NCBI GenBank assembly: GCA_030017825.1
Contig: JASEGW010000055.1
Coordinates: forward strand, 1 to 9,528
Direction: 5' to 3'
From: a bacterium
GTDB taxonomy: Bacteria; UBA9089; JAHJRX01
Length of the DNA: 9,528 nt
The notes under the pieces are model-generated. The model saw only the letters and a program-made list of their open reading frames with translations. It made no database searches and was not told where the DNA came from. The position numbers and the translations under genes were made by a program. This document shows, one piece after another, positions 1 through 6,587 of this stretch (positions are counted from its first letter, which is position 1; every line of letters begins with the position of its first letter).

Positions 1-231
1 CAAAAAAGTTCAGGCAGAAAAACTAAACTTAAAACCAGCCCTTTTGGCAACAGGATATTAAATAGAGCCATGCACACAATTGCTCTTTATCAGATATCAA
101 AGAAAAATACAGAAGGTAGAATCTATTTTGAAAGAAAAGTGTCTGAGGGAAAAACCAAACTTTGGGCTCTTAGATGTCTTAAAAGGCAAGTAATCAACAA
201 GGTTTATAATGTCCTGAAATATGCAAACTAA
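1..231 (+). CDS. IS110-family transposase, C-terminal end (partial)
   Basis: The first 76 codons of the window form an open frame ending in TAA at 229-231; the start lies off the left edge. The text contains SPFGNRILNRAMHTIALYQ, then YFERKVSEGKTK, then ALRCLKRQVINKVY. This is the order of conserved blocks in the C-terminal Transposase_20 domain of IS116/IS110/IS902 transposases (GNR.LNRALHTIA, Y..RK..EGK, RCLKR). These enzymes are DEDD-type recombinases guided by a bridge RNA from the element end, and they insert without long terminal inverted repeats. The catalytic serine region and the RuvC-like domain would lie mostly upstream, outside the window. The frame is intact here, so the transposase may be functional. 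Family recognition is from motifs read by eye. Confidence 0.87.
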   Translation, partial: QKSSGRKTKLKTSPFGNRILNRAMHTIALYQISKKNTEGRIYFERKVSEGKTKLWALRCLKRQVINKVYNVLKYAN

Positions 232-329
232 AAAAAAACCATTAATTTTACATACATTATTAAGGACAATATTTGTCGTGAAGAAAAACAAAACAAAAAC
301 AAATTAACAATCAACTATTGACACAAATG
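1..329 (+). mobile_element. IS110-family insertion element, right part
   Basis: The transposase frame ends at 231, and about 98 very AT-rich bases follow before recombinase coding sequence resumes on the minus strand at about 328-330. That junction is taken as the element end because the recombinase matches its family up to the WHP motif and then changes abruptly to unrelated sequence. The tail holds a short hairpin, GACAA/TTGTC at 265-277, and A-rich runs. IS110 elements keep their guide RNA in one non-coding end. I cannot tell whether this tail or the unseen left end carries it. The exact boundary is uncertain by a few bases because core dinucleotides are shared with the target. Confidence 0.72.
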
Positions 330-588
330 GGTGCCATGAAATTATGCCGTTAGCACGACCTCTTTCAATACTATCTAACATCTTATTGAAAATTGGTCTT
401 CCAGGAATTTTGGCAGATTGTTTTTCAACCAATTCTTCAATGACAGTTATTCCCTCCCGTTTGGCAAGCAAACGAAGTTCATCCAGTTGACCTTCTATGG
501 ATTGCACTTGCATATCCTCTACATCAGTTGATTTTCTTGCATACAGGAAAAATTTTTGTGTGCTTGGATTATTTACATTAGTAGTCAT
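304..588 (-). pseudogene. Serine recombinase, N-terminal fragment cut by IS110
   Basis: On the minus strand, the ATG at 588 opens a frame with the resolvase N-terminal domain of serine recombinases. It shows YARKSTDVED at residues 16-25, with likely catalytic Ser20 and Arg18, then QSIEGQLDELR, EKQSAKIPGRPIFNKM and GIISWHP at 81-87. In the family this last motif continues as DRLARN. Here it changes to FVSIVDC and a stop at 304, so the helix leading to the DNA-binding domain and the whole recombinase domain are missing. Full-length large serine recombinases usually exceed 450 residues. The fragment cannot act alone; the rest may lie left of the window beyond the IS element. The frame stays open upstream to 831, but that part runs through hairpin DNA and shows no homology, so the ATG at 588 is preferred. 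Confidence 0.85.
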
Positions 589-629
589 ACTACTATCATT
601 TATACGCCCGTAAATAATCCAAATCAATA

Positions 630-656
630 TATCAAAATATCGCAATATTTTTGATA
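630..656. repeat. 27-bp imperfect inverted repeat upstream of the recombinase
   Basis: Read on the plus strand, the arms are TATCAAAATAT (630-640) and ATATTTTTGATA (645-656) around CGCA. They are complementary except for one extra A in the right arm. The site lies 42-68 bases upstream of the recombinase ATG at 588. It could be an operator, part of the recombinase promoter, or an attachment-type site, since large serine recombinases often have a recombination site beside the gene. The sequence alone does not decide between these. Confidence 0.55.
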
Positions 657-700
657 CCTTATTGTGTTTGTAGTTTGTGTTCGAGGGGATGGGAGAAACG

Positions 701-731
701 CTTGGTCGGCGCTCGGCGCCGACCCGCCAAG
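701..731. repeat. GC-rich perfect hairpin
   Basis: GGTCGGCGC (704-712) and GCGCCGACC (716-724) pair perfectly as nine base pairs around a TCG loop. CTTGG at 701-705 and CCAAG at 727-731 offer an alternative outer pairing. It is one of the most GC-rich spots in the window. There is no T-run on either side, so it does not look like a simple intrinsic terminator. Confidence 0.65.
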
Positions 732-761
732 TCGCTGTCTTGTGCCTTTGTTTAAAAAGGC

Positions 762-797
762 TCGGACTTATTTTGTCAAAAACTTTTGAAAGTCCGA
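762..797. repeat. Hairpin with 8-bp stem
   Basis: TCGGACTT (762-769) pairs with AAGTCCGA (790-797). The 20-base loop contains CAAAA and TTTTG, which can pair again inside. It belongs to the series of palindromes in the left gene-free block. Confidence 0.55.
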
Positions 798-820
798 AGC
801 ATATTTTAACACGTCGGTTT

Positions 821-865
821 GCATTCTCCAAGGGAGGGGTTAAAGGGGAAGGAATTGGAGAATGC
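821..865 (+). repeat. Repeat A, left copy: G-rich core in an 11-bp stem
   Basis: GCATTCTCCAA (821-831) and TTGGAGAATGC (855-865) are perfectly complementary. They enclose a G-rich core (832-854) with runs GGG, GGGG, GGGG and GG. The 29 bases at 829-857 recur exactly, inverted, at 9464-9492. In that copy the stem arms beyond the shared bases have a different sequence but still pair. The G-rich strand is the plus strand here, pointing towards the gene island. Confidence 0.8.
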
Positions 866-882
866 CTCGTCTCGGAACCTCC

Positions 883-911
883 CGCTCACCCCACTGCTGT
901 GGGGTTCGCTC
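883..911. repeat. Repeat B, left copy: GTGGGG palindrome
   Basis: ACCCCAC (888-894) pairs with GTGGGGT (899-905) around TGCT. It is flanked by CGCTC on the left and TCGCTC on the right. Read on the minus strand it begins AGCGAACCCCAC and ends GTGGGGTGAGC. The unit at 9368-9393 has the same layout on the plus strand, so the two are inverted members of one short-repeat family. Confidence 0.7.
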
Positions 912-930
912 AAACACAGAACGAAACCTC

Positions 931-960
931 TCGCTCCAGCCACTTCGTGGCTTCCGCTCA
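931..960. repeat. Repeat C, left copy: GCCAC palindrome
   Basis: AGCCAC (938-943) pairs with GTGGCT (947-952) around TTC, with TCGCTC before and CCGCTCA after. A matching inverted unit with the same stem and a GCA loop is at 9417-9443. B and C share the flanking AGCGAA / GAGCG signature, so they appear to be variants of one dispersed palindromic repeat. Confidence 0.7.
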
Positions 961-1102
961 TACTCTTTTGTCTTGAGTTTGCTCTATGCCCAGCCCACGC
1001 TTACTGATAACATAAAATACTCGTTTAACTTTATGAATACTTATTTTATTCGAAGAAAAGCTTTGCTTATACACTTAGCCTTGTGTTAGCTTCGTTATAT
1101 AT

Positions 1103-1426
1103 CTAAGGCTTTAATAACACTTTTCTTGGTTTTGAAGAACCATCAGAAGGAGCAATAACACCTTTTGCTTCTAATTGATCAATTAATCTTGCTGCTCTTG
1201 CGTACCCAATTGATAATCTTCTTTGAATTAAACTAGCAGAGGCTCTATCATATTCCATTACAACTTTCTTAGCTTCTTCAAAAGATTCATCTTCGGTTAA
1301 TGAATCAACATAATCATCTGCGTTTGGTAAATCACGAAGATAACTTTCAATCCTAGCAATTCTAACTTTTAAACCAATAATCTCTGTTTCTAATTGTTCT
1401 GTTGTTTTTATAGTTTTATCGTCCAT
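1103..1426 (-). CDS. Stand-alone FtsK-gamma-type winged-helix protein
   Basis: This 107-residue protein has an N-terminal helical, probably coiled-coil part (about residues 8-32, TEQLETEIIGLKVRIARIES). It is followed by a domain at about 48-107 with ASASLIQRRLSIGYARAARL and then IDQLEAKGVI, DGSSKPRKVLL. This closely follows the gamma domain of FtsK/SpoIIIE translocases, the winged helix that reads polar G-rich DNA motifs (KOPS in E. coli) and contacts XerD. The motor, membrane and linker parts of FtsK are absent, and the protein is complete, so it is a DNA-binding module on its own, perhaps dimerising by its helix. It is the last gene of the four-gene operon, 9 bases after the DUF2130 gene, and ends in TAG. 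Binding specificity is unknown. The domain call is strong; the role is inference. Confidence 0.88.
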   Translation of the reverse strand: MDDKTIKTTEQLETEIIGLKVRIARIESYLRDLPNADDYVDSLTEDESFEEAKKVVMEYDRASASLIQRRLSIGYARAARLIDQLEAKGVIAPSDGSSKPRKVLLKP

Positions 1427-1435
1427 ATTTATATA

Positions 1436-2680
1436 TTACTCTAATTTTTTATTAAGTTGATCAAATTTAACTGTCATTGTTGGATTTCCATGAGCCAGTC
1501 TTTTAATTGTTAGATCATCTGCCTTGTTGTTAGCAATACGAAGGTTGTTTTCAGATGACAAAAGAGCTTCTTTGGTCTTTTGGAGATGGTCAATAGTTTT
1601 ATCGATTTCTTCAATAGCAGTTTTAAATTTACGACTAGCCAAGTCATAATTCTTTGCAAACCCCTCTTTAAACTTATTTATATTATCTTCAAAGTTTGTA
1701 ATATCAATATTCTGATTTTTTACCAAGGCAAGCTCAGCTTTATATTTTTGTGAATTCATTGCTGCGTTCCTAAGTAGAGTTATTATTTGTATGAAAAATT
1801 GAGGCCGTATTACATACATTTTAGGATATTTATACGAAACATCGACAATACCTGTGTTATATAAATCATTATCTACTTCCAGAAGTGAGACCAATACAGC
1901 AAATTCACACTTTTTCTCATTACGATCTTTATCAAGTTTCTGTAAAAAATCTTCATTCCTATGTTTTGCGGAGGTCTCGTCTCCTTCATTTTTCATTTCA
2001 AACATAATTGAGATTATTTCATTGCCCAAATCATCAGTTTCTTTATAGATATAGTCACCTTTGGTTCCAGTATTCGAATCGTTATCTTTTTCAAAATATG
2101 CGTTTTGAAAGGCAGTTGCACGAAGTTTATTAAATTCAATCTCACAATGTTGTTCCAAAGTCTCACCTACCATTTTAGTACTAAGTTTTAATTTCATATC
2201 TTTACGAAGTGTGATCTCATCATCTTTCATCTTGATAATGTCATCTTTAGTCTTGAGTTCAGCAAAATGCTTTTCTTGCAAGGATTTTCCTAACAATTGC
2301 TTTTCAGTCTCTTTGATCTTCAACTCTCCAGCTAGATCGTCTCGTTCTTTTTCAACGATTCTTACAGCTTCAGTAATAGAAAGTTTTTTCTCAACTTCAG
2401 TTTTATCAATTTTTGCCTTTAGGTCAGCTATTTCCACTTCTTTCTTTGTCAAAAGCTCAATAGACTCCTTATCCTTTTTGGCAATGTCTAATTGCATTAT
2501 CTTTTCGACATCAGCTTTAGCCAACTTGACAGCACTCTCTTTTTCTTTCTCAGCAAGTTCTAGTCGTTCATGAATTTCTTTATCAAACTCATGATTACGA
2601 ATCTGCTTCAAGATATCGGCAAATCCAGCCTCATCAACTTTAAAAACTTTTTTGCAATGTGGACATATAATATCGTTCAT
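1436..2680 (-). CDS. DUF2130 family protein with zinc-ribbon start, coiled coil and nuclease-like motif
   Basis: The 414-residue protein starts with a CPHC knuckle (Cys6, Cys9). It continues as a long charged coiled coil (about 34-165, rich in K, E and D), followed by a conserved domain with GETLEQHCEIEFNKLR (172-187) and GTKGDY (205-210). Next come FEMKNE (227-232) and a predicted strand AVLVSLLE. This arrangement is that of DUF2130 proteins. GDY followed by E-x-K (Asp209, Glu228, Lys230) resembles a PD-(D/E)xK nuclease core, so a DNA-cleaving or DNA-end-binding role is plausible but unproven. A second helical region covers about 305-400. It follows the GIY-YIG gene by 9 bases and precedes the FtsK-gamma gene by 9 bases, so all are probably on one transcript. 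Confidence 0.85.
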   Translation of the reverse strand: MNDIICPHCKKVFKVDEAGFADILKQIRNHEFDKEIHERLELAEKEKESAVKLAKADVEKIMQLDIAKKDKESIELLTKKEVEIADLKAKIDKTEVEKKLSITEAVRIVEKERDDLAGELKIKETEKQLLGKSLQEKHFAELKTKDDIIKMKDDEITLRKDMKLKLSTKMVGETLEQHCEIEFNKLRATAFQNAYFEKDNDSNTGTKGDYIYKETDDLGNEIISIMFEMKNEGDETSAKHRNEDFLQKLDKDRNEKKCEFAVLVSLLEVDNDLYNTGIVDVSYKYPKMYVIRPQFFIQIITLLRNAAMNSQKYKAELALVKNQNIDITNFEDNINKFKEGFAKNYDLASRKFKTAIEEIDKTIDHLQKTKEALLSSENNLRIANNKADDLTIKRLAHGNPTMTVKFDQLNKKLE

Positions 2681-2689
2681 ATTCTTAAT

Positions 2690-3523
2690 TTATTTTCTAA
2701 CATTTTCATCAAGAGTATTCCCTTGAGTATCTTTCCATGCCGTCCATCCATTTAAGGCAGTTCCAGCAATAGTTGCACCTGACGCACTAGGACTATTAAA
2801 GATAACATCTTTAGTAAATACATAAGATTGGTCACCTGATTGAACTAGCGTACCATTATTAAGAAATTCTCTACGAGCCGCGTAAGCATAACCACCAATA
2901 AATGAATTTGTTTCTTTAATACGTGCTTTTGAATCTTTCAAAACCATAAAATTACCATCATCTAACAACTTACCTCTAGCTACTATATTTTCAATTTTAA
3001 GTGAATATATTTTAGAATCAGATGTTGATTTTGTTTGTTGGAAAAGAGGGTATCCAAGTGAAGACATTATAAACTGAACTTTTTCAAAGTAATTATCTGC
3101 AGAAATTTTTTTGAATTCTGATAATTTATTTTCTTGGGGTTGTACCTTGTTTAGTACTTGATAACGATTAATTTCTCTAGCTAGCAAAGTTGATTTATTT
3201 TCTAAATACTTTACATCTGCTTTATCAACTTGACCAGTAAAAACCATTGCTAGGTGCCAATTATCTTTATTTAAATCATGATTTTCTAGTCTCTGATAAA
3301 AAGTTTCTGATTCACCAATATATACATTTTCAAATGTCGAATTTTCATCACTTCCAAATAGAAAATATATTGCAGGATTATTAATCTCTGTCCTATTTTT
3401 AATATCTTTAAGATTAACTCTAGGAATTACAAATAACTTACCTGTCCATCCGTCAAGTTCTAGGATTTTTAGTCCACTTGGATCACCTGTAATTAGTGTA
3501 TGAATTACTTGATTATTAGTCAT
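2690..3523 (-). CDS. GIY-YIG nuclease with C-terminal DUF4357
   Basis: This is a 277-residue protein. Residues 51-57 (AIYFLFG) and 67-72 (VYIGES) are the two strands of a GIY-YIG nuclease, with YQRL (Arg78) and the YLENK glutamate (Glu108) as candidate catalytic residues. The C-terminal part (about 175-270) has RGKLLDDGNFMVLKDSKAR, then R..L.NGTL, YVFTKDVIFNSPSASGA and LNGWTAWKD. These are features of DUF4357, a domain often found in proteins next to restriction-modification genes. Its ATG overlaps the last 8 bases of the upstream methyltransferase gene, which suggests translational coupling, and there is no strong Shine-Dalgarno site. It may be a second nuclease of the system or a modifier of its activity. 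Domain identity is well supported; the exact role is inference. Confidence 0.88.
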   Translation of the reverse strand: MTNNQVIHTLITGDPSGLKILELDGWTGKLFVIPRVNLKDIKNRTEINNPAIYFLFGSDENSTFENVYIGESETFYQRLENHDLNKDNWHLAMVFTGQVDKADVKYLENKSTLLAREINRYQVLNKVQPQENKLSEFKKISADNYFEKVQFIMSSLGYPLFQQTKSTSDSKIYSLKIENIVARGKLLDDGNFMVLKDSKARIKETNSFIGGYAYAARREFLNNGTLVQSGDQSYVFTKDVIFNSPSASGATIAGTALNGWTAWKDTQGNTLDENVRK

Positions 3524-6224
3524 TATATTTTTCTATTATGTTGATTTCATTTTGATTTAATTCATAAAGTTTATAAACTTCCTGATCGATTGCCTTATCG
3601 ACCTTTTCGATTTCAGACTTTATTGACAACCACTTCTCAGAATTTTCAGTAGCTACCCTTAATTTATTATTTAATTCTAGAATTTTTTTAACTAGGCTAG
3701 ATATTAAACTGTTTTTAGTAGGAATTTTAATTGGAAGTTTCTCTAAATAAGTTTTTGAGATATTGACGGTAAGTTTTGACCTATTTGAAAAGTTCATTGA
3801 ATAATACCAATTAATTAATGAGGAATTTAACAATCCTAGGACATAATAAATATCAAATCTTAAGTCTGAATTTAGTATGATATTGTTTACTGAATTAAAA
3901 GTATAATATTTGTCCTTATCAATCGTTGCCCTTAATGGTTTGTCTCCACCACTTATTCTTTGTAATATTATTTTATCTGATAAAAATATTTCCTCTTTTC
4001 TGGCTCTGTTTAATTTATTTCTATCATAGAGTATCCAGTTATTATTATAATTGATACTATATCTTCCAAAGTCTTTCCCAAATAAAAGTGGTTTATAGCT
4101 ATTATTATCTTTATTTTTTGAAACATACTTATTTTTATCGCCATCTATTCCGGGAGAGATATATTTACAAATATTTCCTAATATAACTGTATCTTGATCA
4201 ATCTTTTGTGATAATTCATTTCGATCAGACGATGAAAATAAATTGAATGTAAATTTAATGTTTTTGCTAAATTGTTTTTGCGATATACTATCCTCGTTTA
4301 GAAATCCATTTGTAATTACTTTAACCACGTTTGATTCTCTTTTTTGTTGCACACTTTCTATTTCAAGAAAAAGAATTACTGATGAAGCAGTAACATTTTT
4401 AAATACTCCTTCTTCTAAGTCTACAATTCTCACTATCCTAGTTGTGTCCAATAAGTATTTTCTCAAAAGATCAAAGTTTGTGGCTCTTAATATATTGTTT
4501 GGAATTATAAATCCGACGATACCTTTTTCATTTAGTAAAGTTGTAGCCTTAAGTGTAAATAGTGAATATAAATTAACCTTTCCTGATTGAATATTTCTTC
4601 CACTTTCTGTTTTAATTAATCCCAATTGGTTTAAAAAATTAGAAAAATAATTCTTTTCGGATAGTGAAAAATCAGCTTCACGAGTGAAAACCCATGGAGG
4701 ATTACCGATAATTACATCAAACCCACCTTGTTTAAAAACTTCTGGAAATTCTTCTTGCCAATTGAAAGGCTTTTTATCTCTATAATTCTTACCAAAGTAT
4801 TTTTTAAGTTCTTCATCTGTTCCTGAAATTAATGAATTACCATTTTTAATGTTTTTATCAAGGCTTGGAAGTTTCATTCTTGTATCTAAAGCACTGATTA
4901 AAAGATTAAGCCTTGCTATTTCAACTGCTTGATTGTCAAGATCGACTCCGTAAATGTTATTTAACAAAATATCAATTTTTGTAAATGTTCCACCCTGACT
5001 TCCAAATTCTATATATTTATCATGAATTACTTCTAACGCTTTTAATAAAAACGACCCAGAGCCACAAGCGGGATCTAGTACTTTAATTTTCTTTAAGTCT
5101 TCGATACTACTGCACTTGTCTAAAACTGGCTTTAACGTATTTTTGACGATGTAATCAACTATAAAATCTGGAGTATAGTAAATCCCTTGCTCTTTTCTCT
5201 TTGTTGCATCTTTATCAATAGATAATCCTTTTTTAGACTTTGCAAGTCTATAGCCCAAGTAATTTTCGTAAACTCCACCCAAAACATCAACTGGCATCGC
5301 CTTAAAATCATATTCGTAATATCCAGACTTGCCATAAAGTATTTTTATAACCTTTTCTGTTGCTCCACTGTATTCTTCCCACTTTTCAAACGGATGTTCT
5401 GAAAAAAGACCAGAATTGTATACCTCATCTAATTCTTTAAACTTTTCAATCATAGACTCATACAAGTGTTTTTTACTACTACCTTCTTTCCATTCTCTAA
5501 TCAAGGGAATAAGTGTTTGAGGTTCGATACCACGATCTTCGGCAACTCTAAGAAAAATTAATCTATCAAGTAACTTTTGAACTCCTTCATCCAATAAATC
5601 TTTATTCACATCCTTATTCCATTGTCCAAGATCATTGGTTAAAATACTTCTACATTCGCTTAAATCCTTATATAAAAGTTCACTAACAGATATCTTTTGA
5701 AGTTTTTTACCAAATTTTTCTCCCTCCACATCTAATAAGTTATTTTCAAAACTTTCTTTTGATAACAACCATAATTGATCAAATCTATCCACATATTCTG
5801 TATATTTAATTTCAAAAAATAACTTATCAAAAAGAGATTTATCTATAACCTGTGCGTTAAACACTTTTAGACTTTCAAAATCGGTTAAGACAGCCCAGGT
5901 AACCCCTTTATTCCATGAATACCTAACTGCTTGATTTGCAAACTCCTCATTGTGTAAATTTGTTTTTAGGGCTTTTGCTTCAACAAAAAACTTACATCTT
6001 CCGTTTAAATAAAATCCGTAATCAGGTCTTCCTGACTGTTGATGCTCCTCTGCAGTAACCTCATTCTTATTTTGAGTATCCCATCCTAAGGCATGGAATA
6101 ATGGCTGTATAAAATCCTTTTTTGTTTCTTCTTCTGTGTATTTGGAGATTGATCTAGTTTCTATAACTTGTTCGTACTTTTTAACAAGCTCTGCAATTTT
6201 TAGTTTAGCTTCATCTTTATTCAT
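3516..6224 (-). CDS. Type IIG-like restriction endonuclease/N6-adenine methyltransferase
   Basis: The 902-residue fusion carries cleavage, methylation and recognition parts in one chain. The N-terminus has PLFHALGWD (41-49), PDYGF (67-71) and VEAKA (81-85), a PD-(D/E)xK nuclease core with Asp68, Glu82 and Lys84. The methyltransferase follows: GIYYTP (347-352), SAM-binding VLDPACGSGSFL (382-393), IYGVDLD (424-430) and catalytic GNPPW (507-511), the NPPY/W motif of N6-adenine enzymes. The last third, about 690-860, has KPLLFGKDFGRY, ILQRISGG and LLNSSLINWYYS, typical of a TaqI/Eco57I-like target-recognition domain. The length fits type IIG enzymes of the Eco57I/MmeI kind. All key motifs are present, so it looks active; the target site cannot be read from sequence. 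It is first in the operon. The ATG at 6224 has no clear ribosome site, but a TAAAAT box lies 9 bases upstream. Confidence 0.92.
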   Translation of the reverse strand: MNKDEAKLKIAELVKKYEQVIETRSISKYTEEETKKDFIQPLFHALGWDTQNKNEVTAEEHQQSGRPDYGFYLNGRCKFFVEAKALKTNLHNEEFANQAVRYSWNKGVTWAVLTDFESLKVFNAQVIDKSLFDKLFFEIKYTEYVDRFDQLWLLSKESFENNLLDVEGEKFGKKLQKISVSELLYKDLSECRSILTNDLGQWNKDVNKDLLDEGVQKLLDRLIFLRVAEDRGIEPQTLIPLIREWKEGSSKKHLYESMIEKFKELDEVYNSGLFSEHPFEKWEEYSGATEKVIKILYGKSGYYEYDFKAMPVDVLGGVYENYLGYRLAKSKKGLSIDKDATKRKEQGIYYTPDFIVDYIVKNTLKPVLDKCSSIEDLKKIKVLDPACGSGSFLLKALEVIHDKYIEFGSQGGTFTKIDILLNNIYGVDLDNQAVEIARLNLLISALDTRMKLPSLDKNIKNGNSLISGTDEELKKYFGKNYRDKKPFNWQEEFPEVFKQGGFDVIIGNPPWVFTREADFSLSEKNYFSNFLNQLGLIKTESGRNIQSGKVNLYSLFTLKATTLLNEKGIVGFIIPNNILRATNFDLLRKYLLDTTRIVRIVDLEEGVFKNVTASSVILFLEIESVQQKRESNVVKVITNGFLNEDSISQKQFSKNIKFTFNLFSSSDRNELSQKIDQDTVILGNICKYISPGIDGDKNKYVSKNKDNNSYKPLLFGKDFGRYSINYNNNWILYDRNKLNRARKEEIFLSDKIILQRISGGDKPLRATIDKDKYYTFNSVNNIILNSDLRFDIYYVLGLLNSSLINWYYSMNFSNRSKLTVNISKTYLEKLPIKIPTKNSLISSLVKKILELNNKLRVATENSEKWLSIKSEIEKVDKAIDQEVYKLYELNQNEINIIEKYND

Positions 6225-6294
6225 ACTATTTGTATTTTACTACTTTTTATCCAAGATTGAACTAGATATAACTTTGGTGTAATATCGAAAACAA
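6225..6294. promoter_or_regulatory. Divergent promoter region between the restriction operon and a small gene
   Basis: For the plus strand, TTGAAC (6257-6262) and TAATAT (6280-6285) are 17 bases apart, the classic sigma70 spacing. Transcription would start about 3 bases before the ATG at 6295, giving an almost leaderless mRNA. For the minus strand, TAAAAT sits 9 bases before the ATG at 6224, again allowing a very short leader, but its -35 box is weak. Neither start has a convincing Shine-Dalgarno site. The shared 70-base region could couple expression of both directions. Confidence 0.5.
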
Positions 6295-6587
6295 ATGGAC
6301 GATCTAACTAGAAGAAAAATTAGTGATAGTTTAAGAGACTCTGCATTAAACGATGTAGAAAATTGTGTTCATAATTTATTAACAAATCCACTTAATGAAA
6401 ATAATTGGGCAGAATTTAATTCTTCACTACAAAATGCACAAACACTAGGAGTTAAACTGAATCTGTACTTTCTAGGTTGTTAAACTCATTGCCTGATCCT
6501 ATTAAAAACAATGTTCTTGGTGCTGTAGCTAAAAAGCATAATTTAAGCGAAAGTGAAATGGATGGAATTTTGGCGCCTGAAGATTAA
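6295..6587 (+). pseudogene. Small helical protein gene split by a -1 frameshift
   Basis: The frame from ATG 6295 gives MDDLTRRKISDSLRD and runs to NAQTLGVK, then stops at 6483 with an unlikely tail (LNLYFLGC). In the -1 frame, sequence from about 6456 reads TESVLSRLLNSLPDPIKNN and then GAVAKKHNLSESEMDGILAPED, stopping at 6585-6587. Joined at the AAA near 6454-6456, the two parts make a coherent acidic, mostly helical protein of about 97 residues. One missing A in the A-run would explain it, either a real mutation or an assembly error. I do not recognise the family. It is divergent from the restriction operon and shares its promoter region. Its stop overlaps that of the converging gene at 6584-6808. 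Confidence 0.65.

Larger units (their letters stand above)
589..1102. other. Gene-free block with GC-rich palindromes
   Basis: There is no convincing gene between the recombinase start and the end of the FtsK-gamma gene. Roughly 670-1000 is visibly richer in GC than the flanking genes and is filled by discrete hairpins, listed separately. Three overlapping open frames cross it on the plus strand, but their translations show no domain, and they read straight through the palindromes. The stretch 1000-1102 is AT-rich and lies just after the stop of the four-gene minus-strand operon. I see no clear GC-stem plus T-run terminator there. Confidence 0.7.

Noticed and set aside
589..831. N-terminal extension of the recombinase frame up to 831
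   Set aside because: The added 81 residues run through the inverted repeat and GC-rich hairpins and have no family match. The ATG at 588 gives the usual distance to the YARKS motif.
660..1000. CRISPR array
   Set aside because: The repeats are not regularly spaced or identical, and no cas gene is present.
677..1089. Three overlapping plus-strand open frames of 62-99 residues
   Set aside because: They translate the palindromic repeats, have no ribosome sites or domains and overlap each other.
1000..1102. Intrinsic terminator after the restriction operon
   Set aside because: Only weak short pairings and no GC-rich stem followed by a T-run on the minus strand.
1854..4590. Plus-strand open frames inside the DUF2130 and methyltransferase genes (also 8430-8792 inside the ligase)
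   Set aside because: They are antisense shadows of clear genes, rich in Ser, Phe and Leu from reverse-reading Lys/Glu codons.
6451..6460. Programmed -1 frameshift at GTTAAAC
   Set aside because: The heptamer resembles a slippery site, but its phase relative to the upstream frame (GTT AAA CTG) is wrong, and no strong downstream stem is visible. A lost base is simpler.
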